A stretch of 64,000 nt of DNA from assembly GCA_019636495.1 (NCBI GenBank), contig JAHBXL010000009.1, positions 102,848 to 166,847 of the forward strand. The letters run 5' to 3'. Both the position numbers and the translations under genes were made by a program. Of the stretch, positions 9,319 to 18,563 are shown one piece after another. The stretch comes from Phycisphaeraceae bacterium. GTDB lineage: Bacteria; Planctomycetota; Phycisphaerae; Phycisphaerales; UBA1924. The stretch's first letter is position 1; each line of letters opens with the position of its first letter. Below the pieces are notes generated by a model that was not told the DNA's origin, searched no databases, and was given only the letters and a program-made list of their open reading frames with translations.

Positions 9319-10310
9319 GAGGCTTTCTCCCGTACACGATCACGCTGCGCCGACTCGGCCCCCACGCGCACCAGCACGCGCGGCCATTCGGCTCTCCTCT
9401 TCTCATCTGGATTCACCCCCGCCGTCCCGCACACCCCCGCCCGCCGCGGCAGTGAAAGGTCCACCTCCGCCCCGCCGCGCTCGCCGTTCCGCACGCGGAT
9501 GCTCCCGCCGTGCGCATCGACGATGCGGTGCACGATCGCCAGGCCCAGCCCCGTGCCCGTCGCACGCGTCGTGAAGAACGGGTTGAAGATCCGCTCCATC
9601 GCCTCCGGCGGGATGCCCGGCCCCGTATCACGCACCGACAGCACCAACGACTCGCCGTCGGCGGCGGCCTCCGCCGCGAGCGTGAGCACGTGCCCGCCGC
9701 GGGGGCGTGCTTCGTCCGCTCGCATCGCCTGCACCGCGTTGCGCACGATGTTGACCAGTGCACGGTGCAGCAACTGCTCGTCGCACTCGATCACCGTGCG
9801 CTCGTCGGCACGCAGATCGACCCGCACAGGCACGGCCGCGCCGCCCCGATCCTCGGCGAGCACTTCTTCGGCCGCGCCTTCGAGGAGCGCCCGCGCCGAA
9901 GCCGGCGCCGCCCGCACCCGCATCTCCCGCGCGAAGTTCAGCACGTCGCCCACCACCGCGTCGAGCCCGCGCACCGCCGCGCCGATCTTCTCCGCCACCG
10001 CACGCTCGGCCGGACGGTCGGCAAGGTCCTGCACCAGCATCCGCGCGTACAGCCGGATCCCGCCCAGGGGGTTGCGCACTTCGTGAGCGATCCCCGCGGC
10101 CATCTCGCCCAGCGCGGCCAGACGCCGCGACCGCTCCAACTGCTCGTTGGCCTCGCGCAGTTCGCCCTGCAGGCGTGCCACCTCGGCGCGCAGCGCCTCG
10201 TGCGCGCCGTGCAGCCGCGAGGTCGCCTCGTTGAACGCGGCGAGCAGTTCGCCAAGGTCCTCCTGCCGGAGGTCGGCCGCGGCCGGGGATGAAATCGCGG
10301 GGTGCGCCAT
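9315..10310 (-). CDS. cytoplasmic sensor histidine kinase (FlgS/AtoS-like)
   Basis: The 331-residue protein has no membrane segment. An N-terminal coiled coil (20-65) leads to the HisKA box AAGIAHEVRNPLGG with His76. The N box NIVRNAVQAM, G1 DTGPGIP, F box NPFFTTR and G2 GTGLGLAIV follow. The layout resembles FlgS-type soluble kinases that sense basal-body assembly. It overlaps the response regulator by 4 bp, making the pair a coupled two-component system that opens the flagellar operon. The last 40 residues after the ATPase domain are low-complexity and of unknown role. Confidence 0.93.
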   Translation of the reverse strand: MAHPAISSPAAADLRQEDLGELLAAFNEATSRLHGAHEALRAEVARLQGELREANEQLERSRRLAALGEMAAGIAHEVRNPLGGIRLYARMLVQDLADRPAERAVAEKIGAAVRGLDAVVGDVLNFAREMRVRAAPASARALLEGAAEEVLAEDRGGAAVPVRVDLRADERTVIECDEQLLHRALVNIVRNAVQAMRADEARPRGGHVLTLAAEAAADGESLVLSVRDTGPGIPPEAMERIFNPFFTTRATGTGLGLAIVHRIVDAHGGSIRVRNGERGGAEVDLSLPRRAGVCGTAGVNPDEKRRAEWPRVLVRVGAESAQRDRVREKAS

Positions 10311-10315
10311 ACCGT

Positions 10316-10795
10316 TCAGCCCTCGCGGTCCTGGAAGCGTGCCCCGCCACCATCGGGCCCGCGTGGCGTGCCATACGCGGCGACCGCGCCGCGGGCGCGG
10401 GCCAGCCCGCTCAACTCCCCGGCGATGCCCGTGCGCCGCCGCTCCATCGCGTCGCGGTCCTGTTCGTCGCGTGCCCGCACGCGCTCCACGGTCTGCGCGA
10501 TCTCGTCCACCCGTGCCCGCACGCGCTCGCGCTCAATCGCGGGCAGCGCTGCCATCAGTTGTTCGCGCCGATCGCGCAGCGGCGCGAGTTCGGCGTTCAG
10601 CACCACGATGCGGTCGATGATGCGTTGCCGGCGGCCCAGCACTTCGAGCACGCCGTCGGTGTCGCCGCCCTCGACCATCGCCGACTGCGCGATGCTCAGC
10701 CCGTCGAGTTCGACGCACAGCGCGTGCTCCTCTTCGATGATGCCGGCCAGGCGCCGCGCGCCCGAGTCGGTCGTTGGTTTGAGTCCCGCGTCCAT
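10316..10795 (-). CDS. FlgN-like flagellar export chaperone
   Basis: The 159-residue protein is all helical. It has the FlgN pattern of an N-terminal LAGIIEEEHALCVELDGLSIAQ segment (shown in part) followed by RQRIIDRIVVLNAEL, with an Arg/Glu-rich coiled coil in the second half. FlgN escorts hook-associated proteins FlgK/FlgL to the export gate. It sits 5 bp upstream of the kinase gene. No partner substrate genes are in the window. The call rests on the helix pattern and context. Confidence 0.7.
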   Translation of the reverse strand: MDAGLKPTTDSGARRLAGIIEEEHALCVELDGLSIAQSAMVEGGDTDGVLEVLGRRQRIIDRIVVLNAELAPLRDRREQLMAALPAIERERVRARVDEIAQTVERVRARDEQDRDAMERRRTGIAGELSGLARARGAVAAYGTPRGPDGGGARFQDREG

Positions 10796-10811
10796 GCGAA
10801 CCTCCTCGCGC

Positions 10812-13259
10812 TCAGGGCTCGGCCCGTGCCGACTGCTCCAGCAGCGTGCGCGAATCCAGCCACCGCTCCCAGTGTTTCTTCTCCATCGGCATGTCGGGCC
10901 GCTGCCACACCTCGTCAGGAAATCGCGCCAGGTGCTGCCGGGCGCGCTCGTTGGCGGTGCGGGCCTGGGTCCACCGACCCTGCCGAACGTACGCGTTCAC
11001 GATCTGCACCATCGCCACCAGCGAGGAGGGGTCCTCGGCGTAGGCCAGCCGGGCCGCGTCGTACGCCGCGATCGCCGTCTCGTCATCGCCAAGGTCGAAC
11101 GCGCAGTCGCCGATCGCGAAATACGCGTTCCGCAGGCACACACGCTCCAACTCCGTCAGCCGTCGCTCCGTGACCGATTCCAGTTCCGAACGCACCCGCT
11201 CGTACAGCGCCGCGGCATTGCGGAGCCGGTCGGCCCGCTCCTGCTCGAGCGTTTCGCGAGTCGCCTGCGGCAACCCTTGACGGAGCGTCTGCGCGATCTG
11301 CGCCGCCGAGAGCCGGTTCGCATCCGCGAGTTTGTAGCGGAGAATCGGCGCCCGCGAATCGTCGGGGAACCTCGATAACGCCTCTTCAAGCCGCGCGATC
11401 GCCTCCGCATGCCGTCCGGTCGAGTAGTACACCCCCGCCAGTTCGATCAGCGCTTCGCGGAATGCCGACGCGTCAGGCCCGACCACACTGCCGTCCACCG
11501 TCGAAATCAGCAGCCGCTCGGCCTCGGCGTCGTTTGACGGATCGCCATCGGCCAGCAGGCACCGCGCCAGCGGCACCCGTGCCCGGTCCGACACCGCGCC
11601 CGAGGCCGCCATCGCTTCGCGGAACAACGCCGCGGCGGTTGTGTAGTCACGCTCGACCTGGAACACCTGCGCAAGCCTGTAGCGGGCCTTGGGCCTTCGG
11701 GCATCGTCGTCGGGCGCGCCATCGGCATACAGCGCGAACTCGCGCTTGGCTTCCTCCATGTCGCCGGCAAGGTCGAACGAATCCGCCGCGAGCCAGCGCG
11801 AATCGAGATACCTGGAGGTGTCCTCGGCCGAGACGCGCTCGGCGTGGCGACGGAACCACTCGCCCGCGGCGAGCAGGTGCCGCTTGAGTTCGCTCCGCGT
11901 CGCGGGGTCGAGCCGATCGACCGCGCCGGACACGTGGCCTTCGGCGGCGCCGAGCACCGCATCGGCCGAGGCGCGGTGCGTCTGCGCCAGCGCGAGCAGC
12001 AGCGCCGAGGGGATCTTTGAATCGTCAAAGAGACTCGCCGCGAGTTCGCCGTAGCGCAGGCTTGTCGGATAGTCGGCCGAAAGGAAGCGGCCGGTCTGAC
12101 GCTCGAACAAACTCGCGTACACGCGTTCTGCCGAGAGGCCGCGCGGCAGCACAGCCCCGGGCCGGCGCACCGCCTCGACCAGTTCCGCGTACCGCTCGCA
12201 CGCCGCGCCGTGGTCGCCACCGGCCGAATCGATCTCGGCCAGTTCCAGCACCGCGGGCAGGTACGACGGCGAGGTCGAGTACTCGTTGACCACGACGGCG
12301 AACCGGTCCGCCGCGCGGGCCGTCTGCTCGGCGTCGGTTCCCGCGCCGGCCTTGAGCAACCGGCCCAGCATCAGCGCCGCCTCGGCTCGCAGCGCACTGT
12401 GCTCGTCGAGAAGGCCGTCGGCCATTTCCAGTTGCCGCGCCGATGCCGGCTCGTTGCCCGCGGCCATGTACGCCTCACCGAGACGCAGGTGCAGTTCGCC
12501 CAGCGATGACGGCGGCACATCGCGCAGCCGCTGCATGTCGCGCAGGAGTTTGGTGATCGCCTCTTCGGCGCGTCCCGCGGCGATGAGCATCTCCGCCTGG
12601 CGGGCCAGCACCCACGCACGCTCCGGCGGGCCGATCGACGGCTCGACCGCGAGCGCGCCCAGCAGTTCCAGCGTCTGCGACTCGCGCCCCGCCCCGTCGC
12701 GGAGGCACGCCTCGATGACCAGCCGCGTCAGCCGCACGCGGCGCGATGCATCATCGCGCGGCAGCGTGTTCATCCGGCGCACCGCATCGTCGATCCGCCC
12801 GACGGCGACCAGCGACTCCACCAGCCGCGACACATCGCCCGGCTCGAGCACCAGGCCGAGTTTCTCTGCCGCGACGAAGTCCTCGACAACAACACGGTGG
12901 TTCTCCGCCCGATCGGCTCCGGGGAGCAGGATCGCGCCGGCGAAGGCGCGGGCCCTCGCGATGCGGAACCTCGCGCGGTGCTCATCGGTCGCGCCCGCGG
13001 AATCCACAAAGCCGCGGACGCGGTCGTTGAGCACCGCGACCGCTTTCTCCCACTCATGCGCTGCCACCAGTACTTCCGCTTCCTTGAGCGGGATGGTCGG
13101 GTCCACCTTCGGCCTGGACTTCATGGCCGTGACGACGCCGGCCGTCAGCAGCGCGATCGACACGAACAGCAGCGGGATCGGCCACCCGGCGCGCAGCGAA
13201 GCCTTCAGTCCCGCGGGCTGCGCGGCTTCGGACTGTGGAATTGGCTCGCCGTTCGACAC
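10812..13259 (-). CDS. large TPR-repeat membrane-anchored protein
   Basis: The 815-residue protein has one membrane helix at about 28-46 (PIPLLFVSIALLTAGVV) and then a long array of Ala/Leu-rich helical pairs. Several match tetratricopeptide repeats, for example AERWVLARQAEMLIAAGRAEEAI-like and LGELHLRLGEAYMAAGNEPAS, and near the C-terminus LRNAYFAIGDCAFDLGDDETAIAAYDAARL (partial). It is probably a periplasmic scaffold for protein-protein contacts. It ends 16 bp before the FlgN-like gene and may be co-transcribed with the flagellar operon, but nothing in it is specific to flagella. Confidence 0.75.
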   Translation of the reverse strand: MSNGEPIPQSEAAQPAGLKASLRAGWPIPLLFVSIALLTAGVVTAMKSRPKVDPTIPLKEAEVLVAAHEWEKAVAVLNDRVRGFVDSAGATDEHRARFRIARARAFAGAILLPGADRAENHRVVVEDFVAAEKLGLVLEPGDVSRLVESLVAVGRIDDAVRRMNTLPRDDASRRVRLTRLVIEACLRDGAGRESQTLELLGALAVEPSIGPPERAWVLARQAEMLIAAGRAEEAITKLLRDMQRLRDVPPSSLGELHLRLGEAYMAAGNEPASARQLEMADGLLDEHSALRAEAALMLGRLLKAGAGTDAEQTARAADRFAVVVNEYSTSPSYLPAVLELAEIDSAGGDHGAACERYAELVEAVRRPGAVLPRGLSAERVYASLFERQTGRFLSADYPTSLRYGELAASLFDDSKIPSALLLALAQTHRASADAVLGAAEGHVSGAVDRLDPATRSELKRHLLAAGEWFRRHAERVSAEDTSRYLDSRWLAADSFDLAGDMEEAKREFALYADGAPDDDARRPKARYRLAQVFQVERDYTTAAALFREAMAASGAVSDRARVPLARCLLADGDPSNDAEAERLLISTVDGSVVGPDASAFREALIELAGVYYSTGRHAEAIARLEEALSRFPDDSRAPILRYKLADANRLSAAQIAQTLRQGLPQATRETLEQERADRLRNAAALYERVRSELESVTERRLTELERVCLRNAYFAIGDCAFDLGDDETAIAAYDAARLAYAEDPSSLVAMVQIVNAYVRQGRWTQARTANERARQHLARFPDEVWQRPDMPMEKKHWERWLDSRTLLEQSARAEP

Positions 13260-13388
13260 GTACGGACTCCGTGCGCAGGCAGAAACTGCCCGATGCGCTG
13301 CGTCTTATCGGGCGGTCCTGTGCGCGACCTTCACTCAGTTGGGCAGTCTTTGCGCGGAATCATGCGCATACTGGCCATCTCTGGCCGT

Positions 13389-15077
13389 TCAGTCCTCGTC
13401 GGCCTCAGACGCCAAGCCCACCACCATGGTCCGCGCGGCCAGGTCCGGCGGATAGCGGCGCGAGGGATCGACCAGGATGAGCATGCCCAGGGCGGGAATG
13501 CTCCATCGGGCGATGTTCCGCAGCGCGGCCTGCCAGAAGCGGAGCGGCGCAAGCCGCGGTTGGCCGGTGTCCTCATCACGCCGGATCGCGACGACTCGAA
13601 GACCGACCAGCGACTTGCCGATTGACCGGCCGATCGACCACTCGCCGATGGTGCAGTGGATCACCGTGAACAGCAACGCCATGGGCCAGGCCATCGGCTC
13701 GGCCTCGGGGCCGAGGAAGACCAGCGGGTTGAACATCTGCCCGAGCCCAACCCCCGTGACCAGCGACGACAGCAGCACGCCGGGAGCCAGGTCCGCCAGC
13801 GCCGCGATGAGCCGTTGCCCCGGCGTGGCGATGGCCAGGCCCGGCGGAAGCGCTGGCGCGGACCCGCCATCCGTGCGCAGGGCGAACAACAGCACGACCG
13901 CCGTGATCAGCAGCAGGGCCACCGCCAATGTCTGAAACTCGCGCGCCGAGAACACGCCACCGCCGGTCGTGGGTCCCTCGTACAGCACTCGCCCGCTGGA
14001 TGCGGATACTTCCGCAATGCGGAACACCCGCGCCGAGGTCCCACCCGGCACCGCCGGCCGTTTGCTGTCGGTCTTTGCGGCAGGCGAGGATTCCCACCAC
14101 AACACCGCCAGAGAACCCGTGCCATCCATCGGCGCGATCCGGTGCGTCCGCGGCACCTGCGGCAAGGCAGCCACCATCACCCCTCGCCCCGCGCGGTAGC
14201 CCACGACTTCGACGCCCTGTCCCGGAAGCGACCGCACGCCGATCAGTTGCTCCGAACGACCATCGCCCACCTGATACACCGCATCGGGAAAAAAGCCGTC
14301 CGGGAGTTCCTCGAGCGAGAACGTGGAGCGGGTCCAAAGCAACTCCGCCGTGTGCTCCGCTCCACCACCGGCATTGAAAGGTGCTCGCCAGAGTTCTGCC
14401 GATATACCCTTTTGTGGGTGGATCAGGATGCCAATCGCTCCGGCCATCCCGACAACGCGAATCACATCGCCTGTTTGAGGTATTGGCTCATCCGCCGACC
14501 AAGGAAGTTGGAGGCTCTCCCACCCTGAACCAGTGAGAATTTGTAATCGCCATGGCGTATCGATGGCATTGCTTGCATCGGGCGCCGACTCGCGCGATCG
14601 AAGGAGCACAACCGGGCCGCGCGAAGTGCCCGCGGCTCCCACCAACTCCACTTGCCCCGGCAACGGCGGACAGACCTCCGGCCGGCCGGGCGGGTAGTCC
14701 CATGCGCCGCCGAGGCTTGGCGATGCGCTCAAGGTCACCACGCGCCGGATGTGATCTTCGCCGCTGCGTTCGGCCTGCAACACCAGCCACACGCGGCTCC
14801 CATATGCCGCGAGCGCCTCGGTCGGATGGGCGACGCTGGGCGCGATCCGGACAGTTCCCCATTCGCTGCCGCCTGTCGCGGTCTTCGCTCGCGGCGGCAG
14901 ATGCAGCAAGAGCGTCGACTGGTCGCGGTCATCGCGGATCGTCACCCACCCGTGTGTGATGCGCGATCCGGCGATGACGGCCTCGGCGGGCGTGTCGGTC
15001 TGGCCGTACGAAGACGATGCGGCCATCAGGGCCGCAACGACTCGAGCGAGCACGGAGAGCATGGAGCGTACGGGCAT
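13389..15077 (-). CDS. RDD-family membrane protein with secreted N-terminal region
   Basis: The 562-residue product starts at the ATG at 15077, giving a signal peptide (MLSVLARVVAALMAASSSYGQ); the frame is open upstream to 15245 but without a signal-like start. Residues about 25-370 are beta-rich, extracytoplasmic and unrecognised. A membrane helix at about 380-400 (FQTLAVALLLITAVVLLFAL) is followed by an RDD domain: LIAALADLAPGVLLSSLV, then GRSIGKSLVGLRVV and a C-terminal hydrophobic helix. RDD proteins are often transporters or membrane regulators; here no function can be assigned. It is divergent from the ABC importer, with starts 62 bp apart. Confidence 0.78.
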   Translation of the reverse strand: MPVRSMLSVLARVVAALMAASSSYGQTDTPAEAVIAGSRITHGWVTIRDDRDQSTLLLHLPPRAKTATGGSEWGTVRIAPSVAHPTEALAAYGSRVWLVLQAERSGEDHIRRVVTLSASPSLGGAWDYPPGRPEVCPPLPGQVELVGAAGTSRGPVVLLRSRESAPDASNAIDTPWRLQILTGSGWESLQLPWSADEPIPQTGDVIRVVGMAGAIGILIHPQKGISAELWRAPFNAGGGAEHTAELLWTRSTFSLEELPDGFFPDAVYQVGDGRSEQLIGVRSLPGQGVEVVGYRAGRGVMVAALPQVPRTHRIAPMDGTGSLAVLWWESSPAAKTDSKRPAVPGGTSARVFRIAEVSASSGRVLYEGPTTGGGVFSAREFQTLAVALLLITAVVLLFALRTDGGSAPALPPGLAIATPGQRLIAALADLAPGVLLSSLVTGVGLGQMFNPLVFLGPEAEPMAWPMALLFTVIHCTIGEWSIGRSIGKSLVGLRVVAIRRDEDTGQPRLAPLRFWQAALRNIARWSIPALGMLILVDPSRRYPPDLAARTMVVGLASEADED

Positions 15078-15139
15078 CGGGCCATGATACGTCCCGCGCT
15101 CCGCCGCGCCCGACCCGCGAAGGGGCCGTGTTCGGTACG

Positions 15140-16525
15140 ATGCCGCAGGTGTCGGCAGGATCAACCGCCAACCGGGTTTCTCGTCGGGTCGCCCTGGGCG
15201 CGCTGGGCGCCGGCGCGCTGGCGTGGGCCGCCTGGCCGCGTCCATCGCGCGATCGCGCCCGCGCGCCGCGCGGCCGCAAGGTTCTGCACTACTGGGAGAA
15301 ATGGACGGGAGTCGAGGCCGTTTCGCTGCAGCACGTGATCGACGAGTTCAACCACTCGCAGCAGAGACTCTGGGTCGTCCTCGTGCCCGTCAGCGATATC
15401 TCCAGCAAGGCGATGGTCGCCATCGGCGGGGGCGACCCGCCGGATGTCTGCGGCCTGTTCAGTTACTCGGTCCCGCTCTACGCAGAGGCCGGCGCGGCGA
15501 TGCCGCTCGATGAGTTCCCGCGGCACGACTGGTGCGGGCAGGACGGGTACCTGCCCAATGTCTGGAAACTGCTGACGCACGAGGGGCGGCCGTGGGCGGG
15601 CGTGAACACGTGCTACACGCTCGGGCTGTATGTCAACCGCGCGCACGCGCGCGAGGCGGGGCTGCCCGAGTCGCCGCCGCGAACCATCGCCCAACTCGAC
15701 GCCGCGGCCGACGCGTTGACGCGCACCGTTGCGCGCGGGCGGATCGAGCGCGCGGGCTTCCTGCCCACGCTCCCGCTGTGGTGGCCGTACTCCTGGGGCG
15801 TGCTGTTCGATGGGCGGCTGTACGACCGGCAGACCGGCCGCGCCACGGCGGATGACCCGGGCAACATCCGCGCGCTCGAGTGGATCTCGACGTTCCCGCG
15901 CCGGTTCGGGCGCGAGGCGGCGGGCGCGTTCGCGCACACGTTCTCACGCAGCACACACTCGCCGCAGGACCCGTTTATCTCCGGGCGCGCTTCGATGATC
16001 GTGCAAGGGCCGTGGCTGGCGAACTTCATCGCTCGCCACAACCCGGGCCTCGACTATGCCGTCGCGCCCGTGCCGATCGCCGACGGCCTGCCCGACCCCG
16101 ATGCGCCCCGCGGCCTCGTCGAGGCCGACGTGCTCATCATCCCGCGCGGCTGCAAGGACCCCGAAGCCAGTTGGGAGTTCCTGCGATTCATGCAGCGCGT
16201 ATCGACGCAGGAGCAACTCGCGATCGCGCACTGCAAGAGTTCGCCCATGGGAGGGGGCGAGACTTCGCCGAAGTTCCTCGCGAATCACCCGAGCAGGTTC
16301 GTCGGCGTGTTCGACTCGGTGGCGCGCAGCCCCATGGCCGATTCGCTGCCGCCCACCCGCATCTGGCCGCAGTACGCCGACATGCTCGGCGGCGCGTTCG
16401 AGGCCGCGTGGCGCGGGGACGATGCCGCCGCGGCGCTGCGCGATGTGCAGACCCGCGCTCAGAGACTGATCGATGAATCCGTCAAGATGCGGGCGCGTCG
16501 GGCTGCGCGAGGGGGCATACCGTGA
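15140..16525 (+). CDS. sugar ABC transporter substrate-binding protein (Tat-type signal)
   Basis: The product from the ATG at 15140 has 461 residues. A twin-arginine type signal (RVSRRVALGALGAGALAWAA) is near the N-terminus. The mature protein follows the extracellular solute-binding family 1 pattern: KVLHYWEKWTG, VIDEFNHS, DPPDVCGLF, GVNTCYTLGLYVNR, FISGRASMIVQGPW and a C-terminal VQTRAQRLIDE helix. It overlaps the first permease by 4 bp (GTGA). The frame is open further upstream to 15017, but the signal peptide favours this start. Substrate is probably an oligosaccharide, given the permeases and the nearby mannosidase; this is inference. Confidence 0.92.
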   Translation: MPQVSAGSTANRVSRRVALGALGAGALAWAAWPRPSRDRARAPRGRKVLHYWEKWTGVEAVSLQHVIDEFNHSQQRLWVVLVPVSDISSKAMVAIGGGDPPDVCGLFSYSVPLYAEAGAAMPLDEFPRHDWCGQDGYLPNVWKLLTHEGRPWAGVNTCYTLGLYVNRAHAREAGLPESPPRTIAQLDAAADALTRTVARGRIERAGFLPTLPLWWPYSWGVLFDGRLYDRQTGRATADDPGNIRALEWISTFPRRFGREAAGAFAHTFSRSTHSPQDPFISGRASMIVQGPWLANFIARHNPGLDYAVAPVPIADGLPDPDAPRGLVEADVLIIPRGCKDPEASWEFLRFMQRVSTQEQLAIAHCKSSPMGGGETSPKFLANHPSRFVGVFDSVARSPMADSLPPTRIWPQYADMLGGAFEAAWRGDDAAAALRDVQTRAQRLIDESVKMRARRAARGGIP

Positions 16526-17445
16526 GCGGCAGGCCCGATCATCATGCCCGGACGGCACGGAGCGCCGGCCCACCGGTGGCGGGCAGCGCGGCCGCGTTCC
16601 TCTGGCTTGCGCCGTGGCTGACGGGCTTTGCCGTCTTCCTGCTCGCGCCCGCGGCCATGAGCGCGTACTACGCGATGACCGACTACTCGCTGCTGGAGCC
16701 GCCGGTGTGGATCGGCGCGGCGAACTTCGCCGAGTTGTGGCACGACCCGCTGTTCTGGAAGGCGTGTCGCAACACGGTCTACTACGCAACAGTGAGCGTG
16801 ACGCTGGGCGCCGTGCTGTCGCTGTGCGTCGCGGTGCTGCTCGAAATGCACGTGCGCGGGCGCGGCATCGCGCGGGCGATCATCTTCCTGCCCACGCTTG
16901 TTCCGCTGGTCGCGGCCGCGCTGGCTTGGTCGCTGATGTACAACCCCGAGGCCGGGCTGATGAACCGCGCGCTGGCGACAATCGGCCTGCCGAAGATCAA
17001 CTGGCTTGGCGAGGCGCGCTGGGCGATGCCCGCGCTGATCATCATGGGCCTGTGGAACATCGGCACGGCGGTGGTGATCTACTCCGCCGCGCTGCGCGAT
17101 GTGCCGCGCGCCCTGTACGAGGCCGCGGAGATCGACGGCGTGTCGCGGCTCGGGCGGCTGTGGCACGTCTCGATCCCGTGCATCTCGCCGGCGATCCTGT
17201 TCAACGTGATGATCTCAATCATCTGGTCGCTGCAGGTCTTCGGCGCGCCGCAGATCATGACCGAGGGCGGGCCCGACCACGCGACCTATGTCTACCAGTT
17301 GTCGGTCTATGAGCACGCCTTCCGATACGGACGAATGGGCTACGCCAGCGCGATGGCCTGGCTGCAACTCCTGGCCACGCTCGGCATCGCCGCGCTCACG
17401 CTCGCGCTGTCGCGCAGGTTCGTGCACCACCGGGGAGCCGCATGA
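16522..17445 (+). CDS. sugar ABC transporter permease (MalF/UgpA type)
   Basis: The 307-residue integral membrane protein starts at a GTG overlapping the binding-protein stop. It has six predicted helices starting with FLWLAPWLTGFAVFLLAPA. The cytoplasmic EAA loop that docks the ATPase is EAAEIDGVSRLGRLWHVSIP at about 197-216. It belongs to the binding-protein-dependent carbohydrate permease family CUT1. It overlaps the next permease by 4 bp. No ATP-binding subunit gene is in the cluster, so a shared MsmX/UgpC-type ATPase encoded elsewhere is likely. Confidence 0.95.
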   Translation: MSGRPDHHARTARSAGPPVAGSAAAFLWLAPWLTGFAVFLLAPAAMSAYYAMTDYSLLEPPVWIGAANFAELWHDPLFWKACRNTVYYATVSVTLGAVLSLCVAVLLEMHVRGRGIARAIIFLPTLVPLVAAALAWSLMYNPEAGLMNRALATIGLPKINWLGEARWAMPALIIMGLWNIGTAVVIYSAALRDVPRALYEAAEIDGVSRLGRLWHVSIPCISPAILFNVMISIIWSLQVFGAPQIMTEGGPDHATYVYQLSVYEHAFRYGRMGYASAMAWLQLLATLGIAALTLALSRRFVHHRGAA

Positions 17446-18302
17446 ACACCCGCGCCCGAACTCCCCTGCCCGGACGCGCCGCGCTGACCGCGCTGCTGTG
17501 GATCACCGCCGCGGCGTATCTCGTGCCCCTTCTGGTCATGCTCACCGGCTCGGTGCGATCCGCCGATGCGGTGCTCGACCCCGACGCCCCGATCCTGCCG
17601 CGCATCGGCGATGCCGCGCAGGCCATCGACAACTACCGCGCGGTGTGGACCGATGGCACGACCGACTTCCCGACGTACCTGCGCAACTCCCTGCTGGTCG
17701 CCCTGCTGAGCACCATCGGCATGACGCTCTCCAGCGCGTGCGCGGCGTACGCGTTCGCCCGCATGCGTTTTCCCGGACGCGGCCCGCTGTTCGTGCTCGT
17801 GCTCGCGACGCTCATGATCCCCTCGACCGTCATCATCGCCCCGCAGTTCGTGCTCTTCAAGCACCTCGGGTGGATCGGCACCTTCCGCCCGCTGTGGGTC
17901 CCGGCGTTCTGCGGCGGGGCGTTCAGCATCTTCCTGCTGCGGCAGTTCTTCCTGACCATCCCGCGCGAACTCGACGAGGCCGCGGCGATCGATGGCTGCT
18001 CTCGCGCGGGCGTGTTCTGGCGGATCATCCTGCCGGTGGCGCGGCCCGCGCTGGTCGTCGTCGCGCTGCTGCAGTTCATCGGCTCGTGGAACGACTTCGT
18101 GGGCCCGCTGGTCTTCATCAACCAGCCGCACATGTACACCGTTTCGCTGGGCGTGTATATGTACCAGAGCCAGCACGGGCAGACACCCTGGAACCTGTCG
18201 ATGGCGGCGAGCGTGATCGCGGTGCTGCCGGTGCTGCTGGTGTTTCTGCTGGCGCAGAAGGCGATCATCGAAGGCGTGGCGACGCAGGGACTGAAGGAAT
18301 GA
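17442..18302 (+). CDS. sugar ABC transporter permease (MalG/UgpE type)
   Basis: The 286-residue protein has the N-terminal helix LLWITAAAYLVPLLVMLTGS and five more. Its EAA loop is DEAAAIDGCSRAGVFWRIIL at about 180-199. It pairs with the upstream permease to form the CUT1 importer channel. GGGGAG lies a few bases before the ATG. Its last codons (AIIEGVATQGLKE and stop) are duplicated about 1.5 kb downstream at 19796-19837, so the end of this gene has been involved in a rearrangement. Confidence 0.95.
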   Translation: MNTRARTPLPGRAALTALLWITAAAYLVPLLVMLTGSVRSADAVLDPDAPILPRIGDAAQAIDNYRAVWTDGTTDFPTYLRNSLLVALLSTIGMTLSSACAAYAFARMRFPGRGPLFVLVLATLMIPSTVIIAPQFVLFKHLGWIGTFRPLWVPAFCGGAFSIFLLRQFFLTIPRELDEAAAIDGCSRAGVFWRIILPVARPALVVVALLQFIGSWNDFVGPLVFINQPHMYTVSLGVYMYQSQHGQTPWNLSMAASVIAVLPVLLVFLLAQKAIIEGVATQGLKE

Positions 18303-18304
18303 GG
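18261..18304 (+). repeat. left copy of 44-bp direct repeat (permease 3' end)
   Basis: The last 14 codons of the permease plus two bases recur at 19796-19839 in the same orientation, with 41 of 44 positions identical. The three differences are two synonymous changes and one Val/Ala change. The two copies bracket a segment with one gene, like the direct repeats left when DNA integrates at the 3' end of a gene. Confidence 0.85.
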
Positions 18305-18325
18305 GGAGTGGGGAGTGCGGAGGCA

Positions 18326-18400
18326 GGATTTTGGATCTGAGATTTTGGATTGGGGATTGGAAGACCCAGGACCCAAGACCCAGGACCCTGGACCTCGCAC
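18326..18400 (+). repeat. G-rich heptad array (GGATTTT/GGGGATT then GGACCCA)
   Basis: The array begins with GGATTTTGGAT and TTGGGGATTGGAAGACCCA and continues with AGGACCCAAGACCCAGGACCC. It closely matches the array at 19853-19955 in order and sequence. Both follow a copy of the permease tail. It is non-coding; it lies between the permease stop and the 3' end of the convergent DUF6263-like gene. Confidence 0.8.
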
Positions 18401-18431
18401 CCAGCGCTCAGAACCAGACCTCGGGAACACC

Positions 18432-18485
18432 CGCAAGGCTGCCAACACTGCCAACTCCGGAAGTGGCTGCCTTAGCAGCCTTGCG
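18432..18485. repeat. 54-bp hairpin repeat, copy 1
   Basis: CGCAAGGCTGC at the left end pairs exactly with GCAGCCTTGCG at the right end (11 bp), with a partial inner stem CTGCCA/TGGC-G. A second copy at 19697-19750 has the same length and 50 of 54 identical bases. The pair lies on either side of the DUF6263-like gene; this copy is at its 3' side and could also serve as a transcription barrier, although there is no U-tract. Confidence 0.8.
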
Positions 18486-18563
18486 GTGCATGATGCTGCG
18501 GCTTGGCCCGCCGTGCTTCGCGGGCCTGCCTTCGCATTCAAAGACCCGGACCCCGAGCGACCG

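Noticed and set aside
7780..10086. 768-codon plus-strand frame across the two-component genes
   Set aside because: The minus strand encodes complete receiver, AAA+, HisKA and HATPase domains with intact catalytic residues; the plus-strand frame has no motif.
13260..13388. Possible sigma-28 promoter (GCCCGATAAG) upstream of the TPR gene
   Set aside because: The -10-like string is one base off the GCCGATAA consensus and the matching TAAA element is absent at the right spacing, so it was not listed.
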